Below, piece after piece: positions 35,053 to 45,178 of a stretch of DNA of 64,000 nucleotides (position 1 is its first letter; each line of letters begins with the position of its first letter). The stretch spans positions 992,001 to 1,056,000 of the forward strand of contig NZ_CP035807.1 in the NCBI RefSeq assembly GCF_008329945.1, in the 5' to 3' direction. The notes beneath the pieces are model-generated. The model was not told the DNA's origin. It did not search any database and saw nothing but the letters and a program-made list of their open reading frames with translations. The position numbers were made by a program, and so were the translations under genes. The stretch comes from Thiospirochaeta perfilievii. GTDB taxonomy: Bacteria > Spirochaetota > Spirochaetia > DSM-2461.

Positions 35053-35796
35053 CTACTTCTTTATACAGATAAATGATGTAAAATTATACCAAGAGAAAAA
35101 GGCATCAACACCCTTAAAACCACACTGGGTAAAAAGAGCAGTCTCTTCCTCTAGGGTATAAGGAATTAAAACATTCTCCAAAGCTTCTCTTTTTTGGGAA
35201 ATCTCTAACTCACTATAACCATTTAATCTTTTCATGTTGTAATATTTATCAATAAAAGTTCTACTAATATCTGTGTTTGTCTGTAAAAGTTTATCACTTA
35301 CAAGCAAGATCCCATTGTGACGTAGACCATTATAAATCTTTTTAATTATAGCTTCCCTCTTTAGAGGATCGGTAAACTGTAGGGTATAATTCATAATTAC
35401 AACAGAAGCATCATGTATCTCTTCCTGTAAAAAATCCCCTAAAGATATAGAGACATGATCCTTAGAAGCACCTAAGCTATCTAGTTTAATTCTAGCTTCT
35501 TCACACATTGCCTCTGAGTTATCAATACCCTTTATTGTAAAATCAGTTACACCTCTATCTATAAGCCCTTGATAAACTAGGGCTGAAGTTGTTGCAGTAC
35601 TACAACCTAGATCGTAAATTTTAGAGCCCTCCTGAAAAAAAGTAAGGGATAAGTCAGTTATCATCTTTTGTACTTCCCTATAGAAGGGAATAGATCTCTC
35701 TGCCATATCATCAAAAACATGGGCTACTTTTTCATTAAATGTAAATGGAGGGATTTCTCCTAGGGGGTTACTAAAAACCTTATCAATTTTTGCCAT
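35053..35796 (-). CDS. cmoA: Carboxy-S-adenosylmethionine synthase CmoA
   Basis: This class I methyltransferase-like enzyme (247 residues) makes carboxy-SAM from SAM and prephenate. The SAM-binding signature is IYDLGCSTATTSALV. The N-terminal FNEKVAHVFDDMAERSIPFY and the motif NYTLQFTDPLKREAII are typical of CmoA. It forms a unit with cmoB and ychF. No clear Shine-Dalgarno sequence precedes the ATG at 35796, so start efficiency is uncertain. Confidence 0.95.
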   Translation of the reverse strand: MAKIDKVFSNPLGEIPPFTFNEKVAHVFDDMAERSIPFYREVQKMITDLSLTFFQEGSKIYDLGCSTATTSALVYQGLIDRGVTDFTIKGIDNSEAMCEEARIKLDSLGASKDHVSISLGDFLQEEIHDASVVIMNYTLQFTDPLKREAIIKKIYNGLRHNGILLVSDKLLQTNTDISRTFIDKYYNMKRLNGYSELEISQKREALENVLIPYTLEEETALFTQCGFKGVDAFFSWYNFTSFICIKK

Positions 35797-35844
35797 CGGA
35801 AGAGTATATCATGTTTAATCTAGTAAAAAAAGCCCTTATTGTAT

Positions 35845-36336
35845 CTAATCCTTAATGAAATCATTCCAATCTTCAAAGGTCCTATTTTGCACACTAAAAG
35901 CCGTCTCGTAAATTTTTATCTGAATAGTAGAAACGTAAGGACTTATAGCTTGGGTAGTATGCCCCATAAAAACCCACCCTGTTTCATAAACAACTCTAAC
36001 TGTAAAAGTTTTTTCTATGTTAGTCCTGATTGAAAAGTCAATTGAATTTGAATTAGAATAAATATTCCTAACAACTCCACCTTCTAAATCTATAAGTTCA
36101 TCCTCTACTGTTGTAAAAAATTGAGTATGATCGTAATCCTCTTCCTGTACAAACTTGTAATCAACACCGGGATCTGATATCCAAAGTTCTAATTTTGTCA
36201 CAGAGGAGTCTACAGCCCTTGTATTGGGAAGTCCAGTGGGGGTTATTACTAAACCTACACTAACTTCATCATTAAAAAGATTACTACAACCTGTAAAAAA
36301 CGCTAAAATAGATATTAAAAGAAATAATTTTTTCAT
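35845..36336 (-). CDS. Small lipoprotein of unknown function
   Basis: This 163-residue secreted protein has the lipobox FFTGC (Cys17). The mature part is beta-rich (VGLVITPTGLPNTRAVDSS, FTVRVVYETGW, YVSTIQIKIYE) and could be an immunoglobulin-like or carbohydrate-binding sandwich, but no family was recognised. It lies 48 bp upstream of cmoA on the same strand, with no evident functional link. Confidence 0.75.
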   Translation of the reverse strand: MKKLFLLISILAFFTGCSNLFNDEVSVGLVITPTGLPNTRAVDSSVTKLELWISDPGVDYKFVQEEDYDHTQFFTTVEDELIDLEGGVVRNIYSNSNSIDFSIRTNIEKTFTVRVVYETGWVFMGHTTQAISPYVSTIQIKIYETAFSVQNRTFEDWNDFIKD

Positions 36337-36404
36337 TAGAGACTCCTTAACACTTATAATTATAAACTATGATCTAATATAATTCTAGTTAAAAGGAGTA
36401 TCAA

Positions 36405-36914
36405 ATGTATACAAAAACACCAACACGGGAGTTTAAAGATTTTATCTCTAAGGGGAATATATACTCTAGAAATAACCCAATAGGCCATATAACAGGCTCC
36501 TGCTGGATAGTAAGCAGGGATAAAAAAAGAGTCCTATTAACTCATCATAAAAAACTTAATATATGGATTCCTACTGGAGGCCACTCTGATGGGGAGACAG
36601 ACCCTTTAAGTATTGCTATTAGGGAGGGTTTTGAAGAGACAGGTCTAAAATTAACCCCCTATAACATAGAACCCTTTTATCTTGATATACATCTAATCCC
36701 AAAGTATAAGGAGGTAAAAGAGCATAAACATTTTGATTACACATATATTTTTTATCCTACTTACCATGAAAATTTTACTGTTAGCAGTGAGTCTTTTAAC
36801 TTAAAATGGATACCAATAGATAGGATTGAAGAGTATACTAAAGAGGAAAACGTCTTAAAAATGGCAAAAAAAACAATGGAGATGGAATGGAATATAGAAA
36901 TAACCACGTATTAA
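36405..36914 (+). CDS. Nudix hydrolase
   Basis: This 169-residue pyrophosphohydrolase contains a full Nudix box, running from GGHSDGETDPL through REGFEETGL, with the metal-binding REGFEE core. The substrate cannot be assigned. It has a strong RBS (AAAGGAG). The 3' end overlaps the DUF1456 gene by 28 bp in another frame, so the two are coupled. Confidence 0.92.
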   Translation: MYTKTPTREFKDFISKGNIYSRNNPIGHITGSCWIVSRDKKRVLLTHHKKLNIWIPTGGHSDGETDPLSIAIREGFEETGLKLTPYNIEPFYLDIHLIPKYKEVKEHKHFDYTYIFYPTYHENFTVSSESFNLKWIPIDRIEEYTKEENVLKMAKKTMEMEWNIEITTY

Positions 36915-37174
36915 GAAAATTAAGATATGCTCTAAACCTTAGGGAAAATGATATAAAAAAAATATTTTTATTAGATGATTATAAAGTAGAGGAAGAGACT
37001 ATTACCCAGTATTTATCAAAGGAGGACAACCCCCTGTTTAGGGAGTTATCTGACGACATTTTAGAGAGATTTCTAAATGGTTTAATTACATTTAAGAGGG
37101 GTAAACAGGAAAATCCTAAATACAAAAACCCTAAAAAACCTAAACGTGTATTAATGCCAAAGGATTTTAACTAA
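36887..37174 (+). CDS. DUF1456 (YehS-like) protein
   Basis: This 95-residue protein matches one repeat of the DUF1456/YehS family: NNHVLRKLRYALNLRENDI followed by YLSKEDNPLFRELSD and FLNGLITFKRGK. E. coli YehS has two such repeats; here there is one plus a basic Lys/Pro-rich tail. GGAG lies 6 nt before the ATG. The function of the family is unknown. The end overlaps the convergent TPR gene by 8 bp. Confidence 0.8.
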   Translation: MEYRNNHVLRKLRYALNLRENDIKKIFLLDDYKVEEETITQYLSKEDNPLFRELSDDILERFLNGLITFKRGKQENPKYKNPKKPKRVLMPKDFN

Positions 37175-38195
37175 CAATACACTCATCTACATATAAAAAG
37201 GATGACATATCCCTTAAAGCCCGTGTGATCTCAAAACTATTTGTTGACTTAATTATGTTACGAACTAAATTATAATTCTCATGGGCCTTTTTAAAATCCC
37301 CCTGCTTTGTTGATAGAACTTCCATCAATCTAAAGATTCTAAGATCTAAGGATTTTAAATCCTTCTTATCCTGGGTTGCTCTATTTAAAAGATCAAAACC
37401 CTCTTCTAAGCAGTCTAAGTTAATAAAAACCTCTGCAATATTTAATATCCCATCAATATAGTGGTACGAACTTGTTTTACACTTCAATAAGTTCACAATC
37501 TCTGGAATCAACTCTATATTTATATCATTGTGCAGTTTAGAGTTAATTAAAAGCTCTAAACTTTGAGCATAAGCCTCTAAAAAGATATTATTTAGATCTT
37601 CACCTCTACTTATAGTAGAGAATAGAGATATTGCTAAATCCACTTTATTAAGCTCTAACAACCTACTAACCCTATTCAATTGGTCCAGCTGGGGAAGTTC
37701 TGTGGTTTTAGATAGAAGGAGGGATGATAACTGGTCCTCACCCCTATTTATTAGGATAAGGGATAGGATATAGTTTAAAGACTGGCTCTCATTACCCTTT
37801 GATAACTCCCTTACAATATTTAAGGAAGATAAAGTATCACCTATATAAAAAAGGTTTAATGCTATAGAGCTATTAATCAATTCATACATGTTCGATCCAT
37901 ACTCTACCAAGCCTAAGGCTCTATAAAAACTCTTAAGGGCACTATTATACTGGCCACCCATGGAGAGGATATTACCCTTTAACCACCTTGTTTCAGCTTC
38001 GCCTCTTTTATAACCAATAGACAAAGACAACTTAATACACAACTCTACAGAACCTAAAAGGAAGGATGATAATCCATTTGTAGAGTATTCTTCAATTTTA
38101 CTATTAAAATTATTTATAAAAGGTTCTAGTTCGTTTAAGTTAACTAAATCTGATTTTTTTAAATAATTATTCGCATCTCTACAGCACCTATTCAT
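37167..38195 (-). CDS. TPR-like helical repeat protein, unknown function
   Basis: The 342-residue protein is almost entirely alpha-helical. Repeats of the A-x-x-x-Y/F type such as GQYNSALKSFYRALGLVEYG indicate a TPR solenoid. It has no signal peptide and no enzymatic or DNA-binding domain. It resembles the TPR parts of regulators found beside cyclases or LuxR-type activators, but nothing more specific can be said. It is transcribed divergently from the PHP-ACT gene across 133 bp. Confidence 0.7.
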   Translation of the reverse strand: MNRCCRDANNYLKKSDLVNLNELEPFINNFNSKIEEYSTNGLSSFLLGSVELCIKLSLSIGYKRGEAETRWLKGNILSMGGQYNSALKSFYRALGLVEYGSNMYELINSSIALNLFYIGDTLSSLNIVRELSKGNESQSLNYILSLILINRGEDQLSSLLLSKTTELPQLDQLNRVSRLLELNKVDLAISLFSTISRGEDLNNIFLEAYAQSLELLINSKLHNDINIELIPEIVNLLKCKTSSYHYIDGILNIAEVFINLDCLEEGFDLLNRATQDKKDLKSLDLRIFRLMEVLSTKQGDFKKAHENYNLVRNIIKSTNSFEITRALRDMSSFLYVDECIVS

Positions 38196-38328
38196 GTTTG
38201 CTATAATACTTTAACTTATGGAATTTTTCTATATTAAACCTGGCCCTAAACGTTAAATAATAAAAAAAATTAAAATGATACTTCATAAGATTTAATCATT
38301 AACATAATATAGTTAAAGGAGTAATTAT

Positions 38329-40002
38329 ATGGAAAATTTTGTTTGGGAAACCCACGGTATACATACAGGAACAGGTAGCGACCATGTAAAACATGGTATA
38401 GACGATATAGAAAATGTAGTAAGGATAGCTATAGAGAAGGGTTATCCAAGTGTTACATTTATTATACACACCCCTCGACTTACCGGTTTTAGATACCAGG
38501 GAGAGAGAAATACAGATATAAAGTTTATTAGAGGGGATAATGCATATTTTAACTATGGAAAAAACATAAATGCATTAAAGAAAAAATATAAAAACAAGAT
38601 AACAATAAAACATGGGATAGAGTTAGAGTGGCAGGGGAGTGATATTGGCCTTGCATGGAATAGAAGCAAGACATTTCAAGCAGATGGAATCGACTTTGTT
38701 ATTGGATCAATACACTTTTCCAAGGAAAAAATAGCCTATGATGGATCTAAGGAAGAGACAGAAAAACTTATAGAAAAACGTGGTGGCTTAGAAAATTACT
38801 GGTTAGGCTATTTAGATGAGATGGTAGAGATGTTAGATGCAACATGGGACAATATTCAGGTTGTGGGACATCTTGACCTTTTAAAACTCTATACTCCCCT
38901 ACCTGAATGTTTTATGGATTTAGATAACTCTGATGAACCGGTTGCTAGGAAGATGAGGTTAGTATTAGAAAAAATTAGCGAGTACAACCTTGCTTTAGAT
39001 GTAAATTTAGCAGGTATTAAAAGAGAGTGTGGTATCTACCCCCATATTAGCATATTAAAACGAGCAAACACCCTTGGTATACCTGTAACTCTTGGTACAG
39101 ATACCCACTATATTGAGAATTTAGGGAAACTATATAAAGAGGGTATAGAGTACTTAAAAGAGGCGGGTTATACCCACTACCTAAGCTTCTGTCACTGTAT
39201 ACCAGAAAAAAGACCTCTAGATTCAACACCGGAGAAAATTAAGATGTACTCCCTAGTTAATAGTGCCATAGAGCTACTAAACAAGAGGAGTGTTACCCAT
39301 AGAAATAGGATTCCAAACTACTCCTTTGGTGGAGCCTATACAAAACTTTCAACGGACTTTCCAAACTCTGTAAAAGGTGGAACATTTGACTGTGTAACAG
39401 TAAGAAAAGATGATAGATCTCTAACAATCTCACCTAACCACCCTGAACCAAATGCGGTAAAAAAGTTAGGTATCTACTCATCCCATAGGGATCAGCCTGG
39501 GGTATTAACAATACTGATAAACGCCCTAGCCTCAGAGGGAATTAATATTGAGACTGCAGAACTTAACTCTGACGGAAATGGAACTGCAGAGGCCTTTTTA
39601 ACATTCTCCGGGAATTCCGATGATGTAAAGGAGGCTTTAGAGTTTACAAAGGGTACAGGGCAGGGACTATTCCACACACTAGAACTTAAGGAGATGACAG
39701 GTATCTCTGAAAAGAATATTGAAGACCTATACCTACTAGAAATTGACGGTGTGGAGATACATACACCAGTAACTAAACATATGATAATTACTAGCCATAA
39801 AAATAGATCGGGAGTTTTATTAATTCTTCTATCAGCCCTATCATCCTTAGATGTAAATATTGAAACACTGCAACTTGGAGAGAGGGGGAATAGGGGGTAT
39901 GCAGTATTAGGAATAGAGGGAGACTTTGACTCTATAGCCCATATCCTACCTAGGTTAGGGCCACACTTTAAAGAGGTAAGTCATATAAAACTAAATGATT
40001 AG
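38329..40002 (+). CDS. PHP-domain phosphatase fused to two ACT domains
   Basis: The 557-residue protein has an N-terminal PHP metallo-phosphoesterase domain (about 1-290). Metal-site segments ETHGIHTGTGSDH, KHGIELEW, GSIHFS, GHLDLL and GTDTHY resemble HisK-type histidinol-phosphatase. A linker and two ACT domains follow (about 385-430 and 485-530), each with the Gly-rich ligand turn (HRDQPGVLTIL and HKNRSGVLLILL). ACT domains usually bind amino acids for feedback control. An allosterically regulated histidinol or phosphoserine phosphatase is my inference. The gene is monocistronic. Confidence 0.75.
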   Translation: MENFVWETHGIHTGTGSDHVKHGIDDIENVVRIAIEKGYPSVTFIIHTPRLTGFRYQGERNTDIKFIRGDNAYFNYGKNINALKKKYKNKITIKHGIELEWQGSDIGLAWNRSKTFQADGIDFVIGSIHFSKEKIAYDGSKEETEKLIEKRGGLENYWLGYLDEMVEMLDATWDNIQVVGHLDLLKLYTPLPECFMDLDNSDEPVARKMRLVLEKISEYNLALDVNLAGIKRECGIYPHISILKRANTLGIPVTLGTDTHYIENLGKLYKEGIEYLKEAGYTHYLSFCHCIPEKRPLDSTPEKIKMYSLVNSAIELLNKRSVTHRNRIPNYSFGGAYTKLSTDFPNSVKGGTFDCVTVRKDDRSLTISPNHPEPNAVKKLGIYSSHRDQPGVLTILINALASEGINIETAELNSDGNGTAEAFLTFSGNSDDVKEALEFTKGTGQGLFHTLELKEMTGISEKNIEDLYLLEIDGVEIHTPVTKHMIITSHKNRSGVLLILLSALSSLDVNIETLQLGERGNRGYAVLGIEGDFDSIAHILPRLGPHFKEVSHIKLND

Positions 40003-42571
40003 AGAACCTCTTTAATCTTATCCTTATATTTATACTCTGGATTTAACTCTAGGACCTGTTTAAGATAGGTCCTAGCCTCCTCCTGTCTATCTAGGGTAAA
40101 TAGTAGCTGACCTAGATAGTAGTATGCATCGTAAAAATTACTATCCATTTCTAAAACCTTTTTAAACCCTTTCTCTGCAGCCTCACTATTCCCTACCTCG
40201 GTATATGCAAGGGACAAGTTATAAAGTTTTAGAGTTGAGTTTTTATCATTATTGTAAGACTCTTCTAAAAGCTTTAAAGAGTCATTATACATCTTATTAT
40301 GAAGATATGAAGTTCCTAAACTAAACCTTACATCTGGGTCATCAGGTTTAATTTTATATGCTAATTGTAAAATCTTAAGCCCATCCTCATATCTACCAAA
40401 CCTATCGTAAATATTTCCTAGGTTTAACATAGGTTTATAATAATTATTATCCAGCTTAACTGCAGCTAAGTAGTAGGAGATTGCATTATCATCCCTACCT
40501 AGAGCCTCGGATATTTGACCAATAGTATATATATAAGTAGGTGAGTTTGGTTTTAATTTAATAGCCAGGGAGATATCAGTTAGTGCTTGATCGTACTGTC
40601 CAATCTCCATCCTAGCCATACTTAAGTTGTAATAAACCTCACTCTTTGTTTTATCTATACTTAAAATACTCTCATATATCTTAATAGATTTATCAAACTC
40701 TTTTAAGTTAAAATATGCTAAAGCAACTCCCATCTGATATTTTACGCTATCCTTAGAAATTCCATAGGCCTTTAAAAATAAGTTAAGAGCCTCACTATAG
40801 TTCTCTTTATCAGTATAATACCGACCTAGTTCATATAGTGTTGCAGCGTGGTTTGGTCTTAGGGAAGAACCTTTTTTAAGCATGGCTTCCCTGTTATCAT
40901 TATCCCCTAACTTCTCGAAGGTTAGAGCATAGGGGTAGTAAATTTCAGGATAACTACTATCTAAACCTATAGCTGAATCTAAATACTGGGCAGCATTTTC
41001 ATACTGGGTTAGCTTGTAGGATGCAATACCAGCCTTTACATAAAAATCAGCTGTTGGGTCTATTTTTAATACTCTATCAAGGGTAGATAACTCTTTTTTA
41101 AAATCCTCATTTCTATTATATAGATCAACAAGGGATTTTAAATAATCTAGATTATTTGGCTCCCTATCTAATACATTTAAAACCTTTCTTATGGATCTAG
41201 GGATCTCTGACTTATCACTTTTAGAGTTTATTATAGAGATGTCAGCTAACCCTTTAAGAGCTTCGAGATTATTATTATCTAGTAATAGAACCTTATTAAA
41301 CTGGTCCTCTGACTCTAATAGAGCCTTATTTTCAAAACTCTTTTTAGCTTGTGTAATAAGCTTATTAATCTCCTTTAGTCTCTCCTGCTCTTTTTTATCA
41401 GCTAACTCTCTCTCTTTCTGTTTAATCTTATTTATTAACTCTTTAACCCTAGGATTAGTAGGATCTAGCTTAGCAACTTCCTGTCTTAAATCTTCTGCAT
41501 AATCAAGTTGTCCTTTATCTATAGCATTTGTAGCTCTACTTATTAACTCTTCAACCTGCTTATTAAACTCTTCCTTCTCTTTTTTAGTATGATCTCTTTT
41601 AATTTTGCTACATCCTTATTTTTAGGATCTAGTTGTATTATCTCCTGCCTATACTTTTCTGCACTATCAAACAGTTTACTATTTATAGCTGCTTCAGCCA
41701 TGGATATAAGATTTGAAACCTTATCATTTAGTTTTTTCTCTTCTTCTCTCTCTTTAATCTTCTCTTCTAAATCCTGGGCTAGCCTATTACTTGGATCTAG
41801 GTCGAGGATACTCTTTCTAAGAGTCTCTGCCTCTTGAAATTTACTGTCTTCTATTAATTTCTGAGTATCATTTAAAAGACGGTCGATCTTCTTTTTAAAA
41901 GCTGCCTTCTCTTCTTTTGTTTGAAGCTCTTTTTTAAGCACTGCTAATCTATTATCTAACTTATTTGCTAAATTGTTCTTAGGATCTTGTTCTAATATCT
42001 CATTTTTAATAATCTCTGCATTATTTACCTGGGATCTAATAAAATCACTTTTTGACTCATCTAAAAGATCATAAATCATCTTTTTTAAAGCATCTGCCTC
42101 TTCTTCACTTTTAGCATTAAACATAGAGTTCATTAATATCTGAACTTTTTGTAATAGATCTCTCTCTTGGTTATCTATACCTTCAATTATTGCTTTTATT
42201 TTTGAATTACTTGGATCAATTAGTAAAAGCTCATCTTTTAACTGGGAGAATTCATCTAATATGTTATCTAAATAGATAGACTCTATATCATTAGTTATAC
42301 TCTCTTTAAATTTTGCCTTTAATTCTTCATTCCTTAAATAATCTTCTTCTTTACTCTTAATCTGGGAGGCTAATTGAATAAGTTCATCATCACTACTATT
42401 TAGTAATAAACTACTTAAAACTTCCTCTGCACTTGTATAATCATTGTTAGTTAGGTACTCGTTTATTAGTTCTAACTTACTATTTCTATTGTATAAGTAT
42501 GCACCAGCACCACCTAAAAGGGTTAAAATTATTATAGCCGAAGCGATTATTACACCATTTTTTTTACTCAT
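39999..42571 (-). CDS. Large membrane-anchored TPR/coiled-coil protein, apparent frameshift
   Basis: As read, the first frame ends at 41543 after 342 codons. Adding one A to the A6 run (plus-strand T6 at 41580-41585) continues it in the frame that runs to 39999, giving about 857 residues. An N-terminal transmembrane helix (7-27) precedes tandem helical repeats of roughly 70 residues, each ending in a LDPxN-type motif. These are followed by more than ten TPRs (for example EVYYNLSMARMEIGQYDQAL). The run reads A AAA AAG in the zero frame, a -1 slippery heptamer. The start overlaps the preceding TPR gene by 8 bp. A scaffold role in the envelope is inference. Confidence 0.8.
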
Positions 42572-43712
42572 CTATTCCTGACCCCTCTAACTCTCCAAAT
42601 GCCCCTTCGCTACTAGCATTTATTCCCTTAGCGTTTTCACCAATCTTCTCAAGGGATTGAAGTATATCATTCATTAATTCTTGCTGACGTTTCTCTTCTT
42701 CAATTTTTTTTCTATTAAACTCTGCAAGCTCTTTAGCACTCTCTTCTGCCTTAATCTCTTCCTCTGTCTTAGCTCTAGGGGCTTGAATCTCAGACTCCAT
42801 AGCCTCTTGCCGACTCTTCTCTAGGGCGAGTTCAGTCTCTTTTAGAGCTTCTTCAGCCTCTAAAACCCTCTGTTCCCGCTCGTTTAACTCTTTTTCCCTT
42901 AATTGTAGAACCCTTCTCTGCTCCTCAATATCAGGGTCAGGAGGATTAAGGACCTTCTCTTCAGCTATTTCAAAATCCCTTTTATCCTGTTCCAAGTCCC
43001 TTGTCTGACTATCATAAAGAAGTCTCTCCTCTTCTAGCTGCCTAGCTTTAGCCTCTCTTTGGGCTTCTAAGTCCTCATTTAGCGCTGTTTTTGATAATCT
43101 CTCTTCTTCTAATAACCTAGCAGCCTCTTCCTTAGCTATCCTATTAGCTTCATCAATCTTTTTCTCTTCTTCTAATTGATCTAGCTGCTCTTTTAATAGT
43201 TTCTTTAATACAAAAACCATTTTTATTATCTTTCTCTTTTGAGTTGTATTAGGCTCAAGCTCTAAATATTTTGAATAGTTATCAATTGCATTAGAGTATA
43301 GTTTAAGCTGGACGGAGACATTCCCTATATTTAAAAAGGATTCATTTACATATTTTTTATTAATAGTAATTACTTGTAAATAGCTCTCTAATGCATTTTT
43401 ATAATCACCTAATAGGTGATATGCATTACCAAGTTTGAAATAGAAATAGGATGCATCCCCTATTCCTGTTGTGACACCTTCTTCTAAAATGAGGATCTCA
43501 TCCTCATGATTCCCAAGAATATTGTAGGATTCAGCAAGATATTTATATACATCTTCTGTGGGATCAGTTATTAAAGCCTCTTCAAAAAAATAGACAGCTT
43601 CTTCTACTTCATTGTTTTCAAAAAGCTCAATCCCCTCTTTAAAACTACTAGCAGAGTATAAATTTAGAGGAAATATCACAATTATTAGTATAAAAAATTT
43701 AAACTTATCCAA
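42564..43712 (-). CDS. Secreted TPR protein with long coiled coil
   Basis: The 382-residue protein has a cleavable signal peptide (probably cut after LNLYSA, about residue 21). Four or five TPRs follow (about 22-165; GDYKNALESYLQVITINKKY is typical), then a roughly 190-residue Glu/Arg/Lys-rich coiled coil (EEERLSKTALNEDLEAQREA and similar). It is the first gene of a two-gene unit with the large TPR protein. It is probably a periplasmic scaffold, for example of a TolA/YbgF or motility/envelope complex, but this is speculative. Confidence 0.75.
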   Translation of the reverse strand: MDKFKFFILIIVIFPLNLYSASSFKEGIELFENNEVEEAVYFFEEALITDPTEDVYKYLAESYNILGNHEDEILILEEGVTTGIGDASYFYFKLGNAYHLLGDYKNALESYLQVITINKKYVNESFLNIGNVSVQLKLYSNAIDNYSKYLELEPNTTQKRKIIKMVFVLKKLLKEQLDQLEEEKKIDEANRIAKEEAARLLEEERLSKTALNEDLEAQREAKARQLEEERLLYDSQTRDLEQDKRDFEIAEEKVLNPPDPDIEEQRRVLQLREKELNEREQRVLEAEEALKETELALEKSRQEAMESEIQAPRAKTEEEIKAEESAKELAEFNRKKIEEEKRQQELMNDILQSLEKIGENAKGINASSEGAFGELEGSGIDE

Positions 43713-43802
43713 AATAAAATACCTTATGTTTGACAGTTATTAATAAAACCATTAATCTTTATAATAAATTATATACATTATCTTACACATTTTAGAGGGC
43801 CC

Positions 43803-45170
43803 ATGACTACTATAATAATTCTTTCTATAGCAATTACCATGGTTTTTGCAATAATTGTATTTCTAATCGTTAGAAGAGCGGGTAACCACAATATAGGTTC
43901 CATTCAAACTCTTATAAAACAGGGAAAGTCTTCCCACGCGATAGATGTCTTAAAAAAGATGATAGCTAAAGATCCACAAAACGTAGATGCCCACTTTCTT
44001 CTAGCAAAAGCTTTTATGATGGAGAATAAGCAGGAACTAGCCTTTATGGAGGTTAAATCCATCAATAAGATTGGAGAGTTTTCCCCAGCCTGTCCAGAGA
44101 AGGAGTTTAGAAAACTATCTTCAAAACTCTTTTTACAGTTTAATCAACCTGATGAAGCGTTAAAGGACTACCTACTTCTAATTAAGTTATCTCCATATGA
44201 GAGCGAAAACTACTACAATGTTGGTCTTTTATTTGAAGATAGGCAGAAATCTAGTAAGGCTGTTAATTATTATAAGAAAACCATTGAGTTAGACCCAAGA
44301 CATGCAGGGGCCTACCTTCACCTTGGGATGATTATGTATAACTCTAAGCGATACAAGGATGCAAAGCTGTTCTTAGACTCTTCGTTAAAATACGATGAGA
44401 CTAATTTTATAACATACTTTTATATAGGTAAAATTGCCAAGGAGGGTAAGGACTACATGGGGGCTATTGAGGCCTTTGAAAAAGCCCTTCGAGATAAAAG
44501 TATTAAGCTAAAAGCTTTAATGGAGAGGGGTATATGTTATATTGCCCTTAAAAAGTTTGATTTAGCAATTACAGAACTTGATAAGTCCTTAAATCTTATA
44601 CAGCGTGATTCAGAAATTAAGTATTCAGAGCAACAACTACTCTATATCCACTATTTTATGGCAATGGCCTTCGAGCAAGTAAGGGATCTTGATAAGGCTA
44701 TAGAACACTGGGTAATAATAAATAAGAGTAAAAAGAACTTTAAAGACGTATCAGAAAAACTCTCCCAATATAAAGAGTTACAAGAGAATGATCGAATGAA
44801 GGATTATCTAACATCAACAAGGGATGAGTACGTAGAGATATGTAAGGCTATATGTGGCCAGATTAATCTAACAGCCCAAGACATTAAGGATGTAAAGTCT
44901 GGGATACAGTTAATTGGTCTTGAGAGTGGTAAAAAAGATTGGAAAGCCTCTAAAAAAATGTCATATTTAGTAAGACTTTTAAGGGATAGTAACCCTGTAT
45001 CAGAAACTACTGTTAGAAATGTTCTAGATGAGATGAAGAATATGAATATAATGAAAAGTATACTAATTTCAAGCACAGAGATTACTAGTGATGCTAAGAA
45101 ATTTGCTGAATCTAGACCTATAGAGTTAATTGGTAAGAGGAAACTTGTAAAAATATTAAATCAAATGTAA
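43803..45170 (+). CDS. Membrane-anchored TPR protein with Mrr-like C-terminal segment
   Basis: The 455-residue protein has an N-terminal transmembrane helix (3-24) and then six to eight TPRs (about 33-300; SSKAVNYYKKTIELDPRHAG, YLHLGMIMYNSKRYKDAKLF). The C-terminal 90 residues end in TSDAKKFAESRPIELIGKRKLVKIL, which resembles the last strands and helix of restriction-endonuclease-like (Mrr) folds. I cannot see an intact D-(E/Q)xK active site, so any such domain is probably non-catalytic. TPR proteins of this kind are known from treponemes. It heads an operon with the phosphoesterase and the ParB-like protein. Confidence 0.7.
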   Translation: MTTIIILSIAITMVFAIIVFLIVRRAGNHNIGSIQTLIKQGKSSHAIDVLKKMIAKDPQNVDAHFLLAKAFMMENKQELAFMEVKSINKIGEFSPACPEKEFRKLSSKLFLQFNQPDEALKDYLLLIKLSPYESENYYNVGLLFEDRQKSSKAVNYYKKTIELDPRHAGAYLHLGMIMYNSKRYKDAKLFLDSSLKYDETNFITYFYIGKIAKEGKDYMGAIEAFEKALRDKSIKLKALMERGICYIALKKFDLAITELDKSLNLIQRDSEIKYSEQQLLYIHYFMAMAFEQVRDLDKAIEHWVIINKSKKNFKDVSEKLSQYKELQENDRMKDYLTSTRDEYVEICKAICGQINLTAQDIKDVKSGIQLIGLESGKKDWKASKKMSYLVRLLRDSNPVSETTVRNVLDEMKNMNIMKSILISSTEITSDAKKFAESRPIELIGKRKLVKILNQM

Positions 45171-45178
45171 GGTTAATT

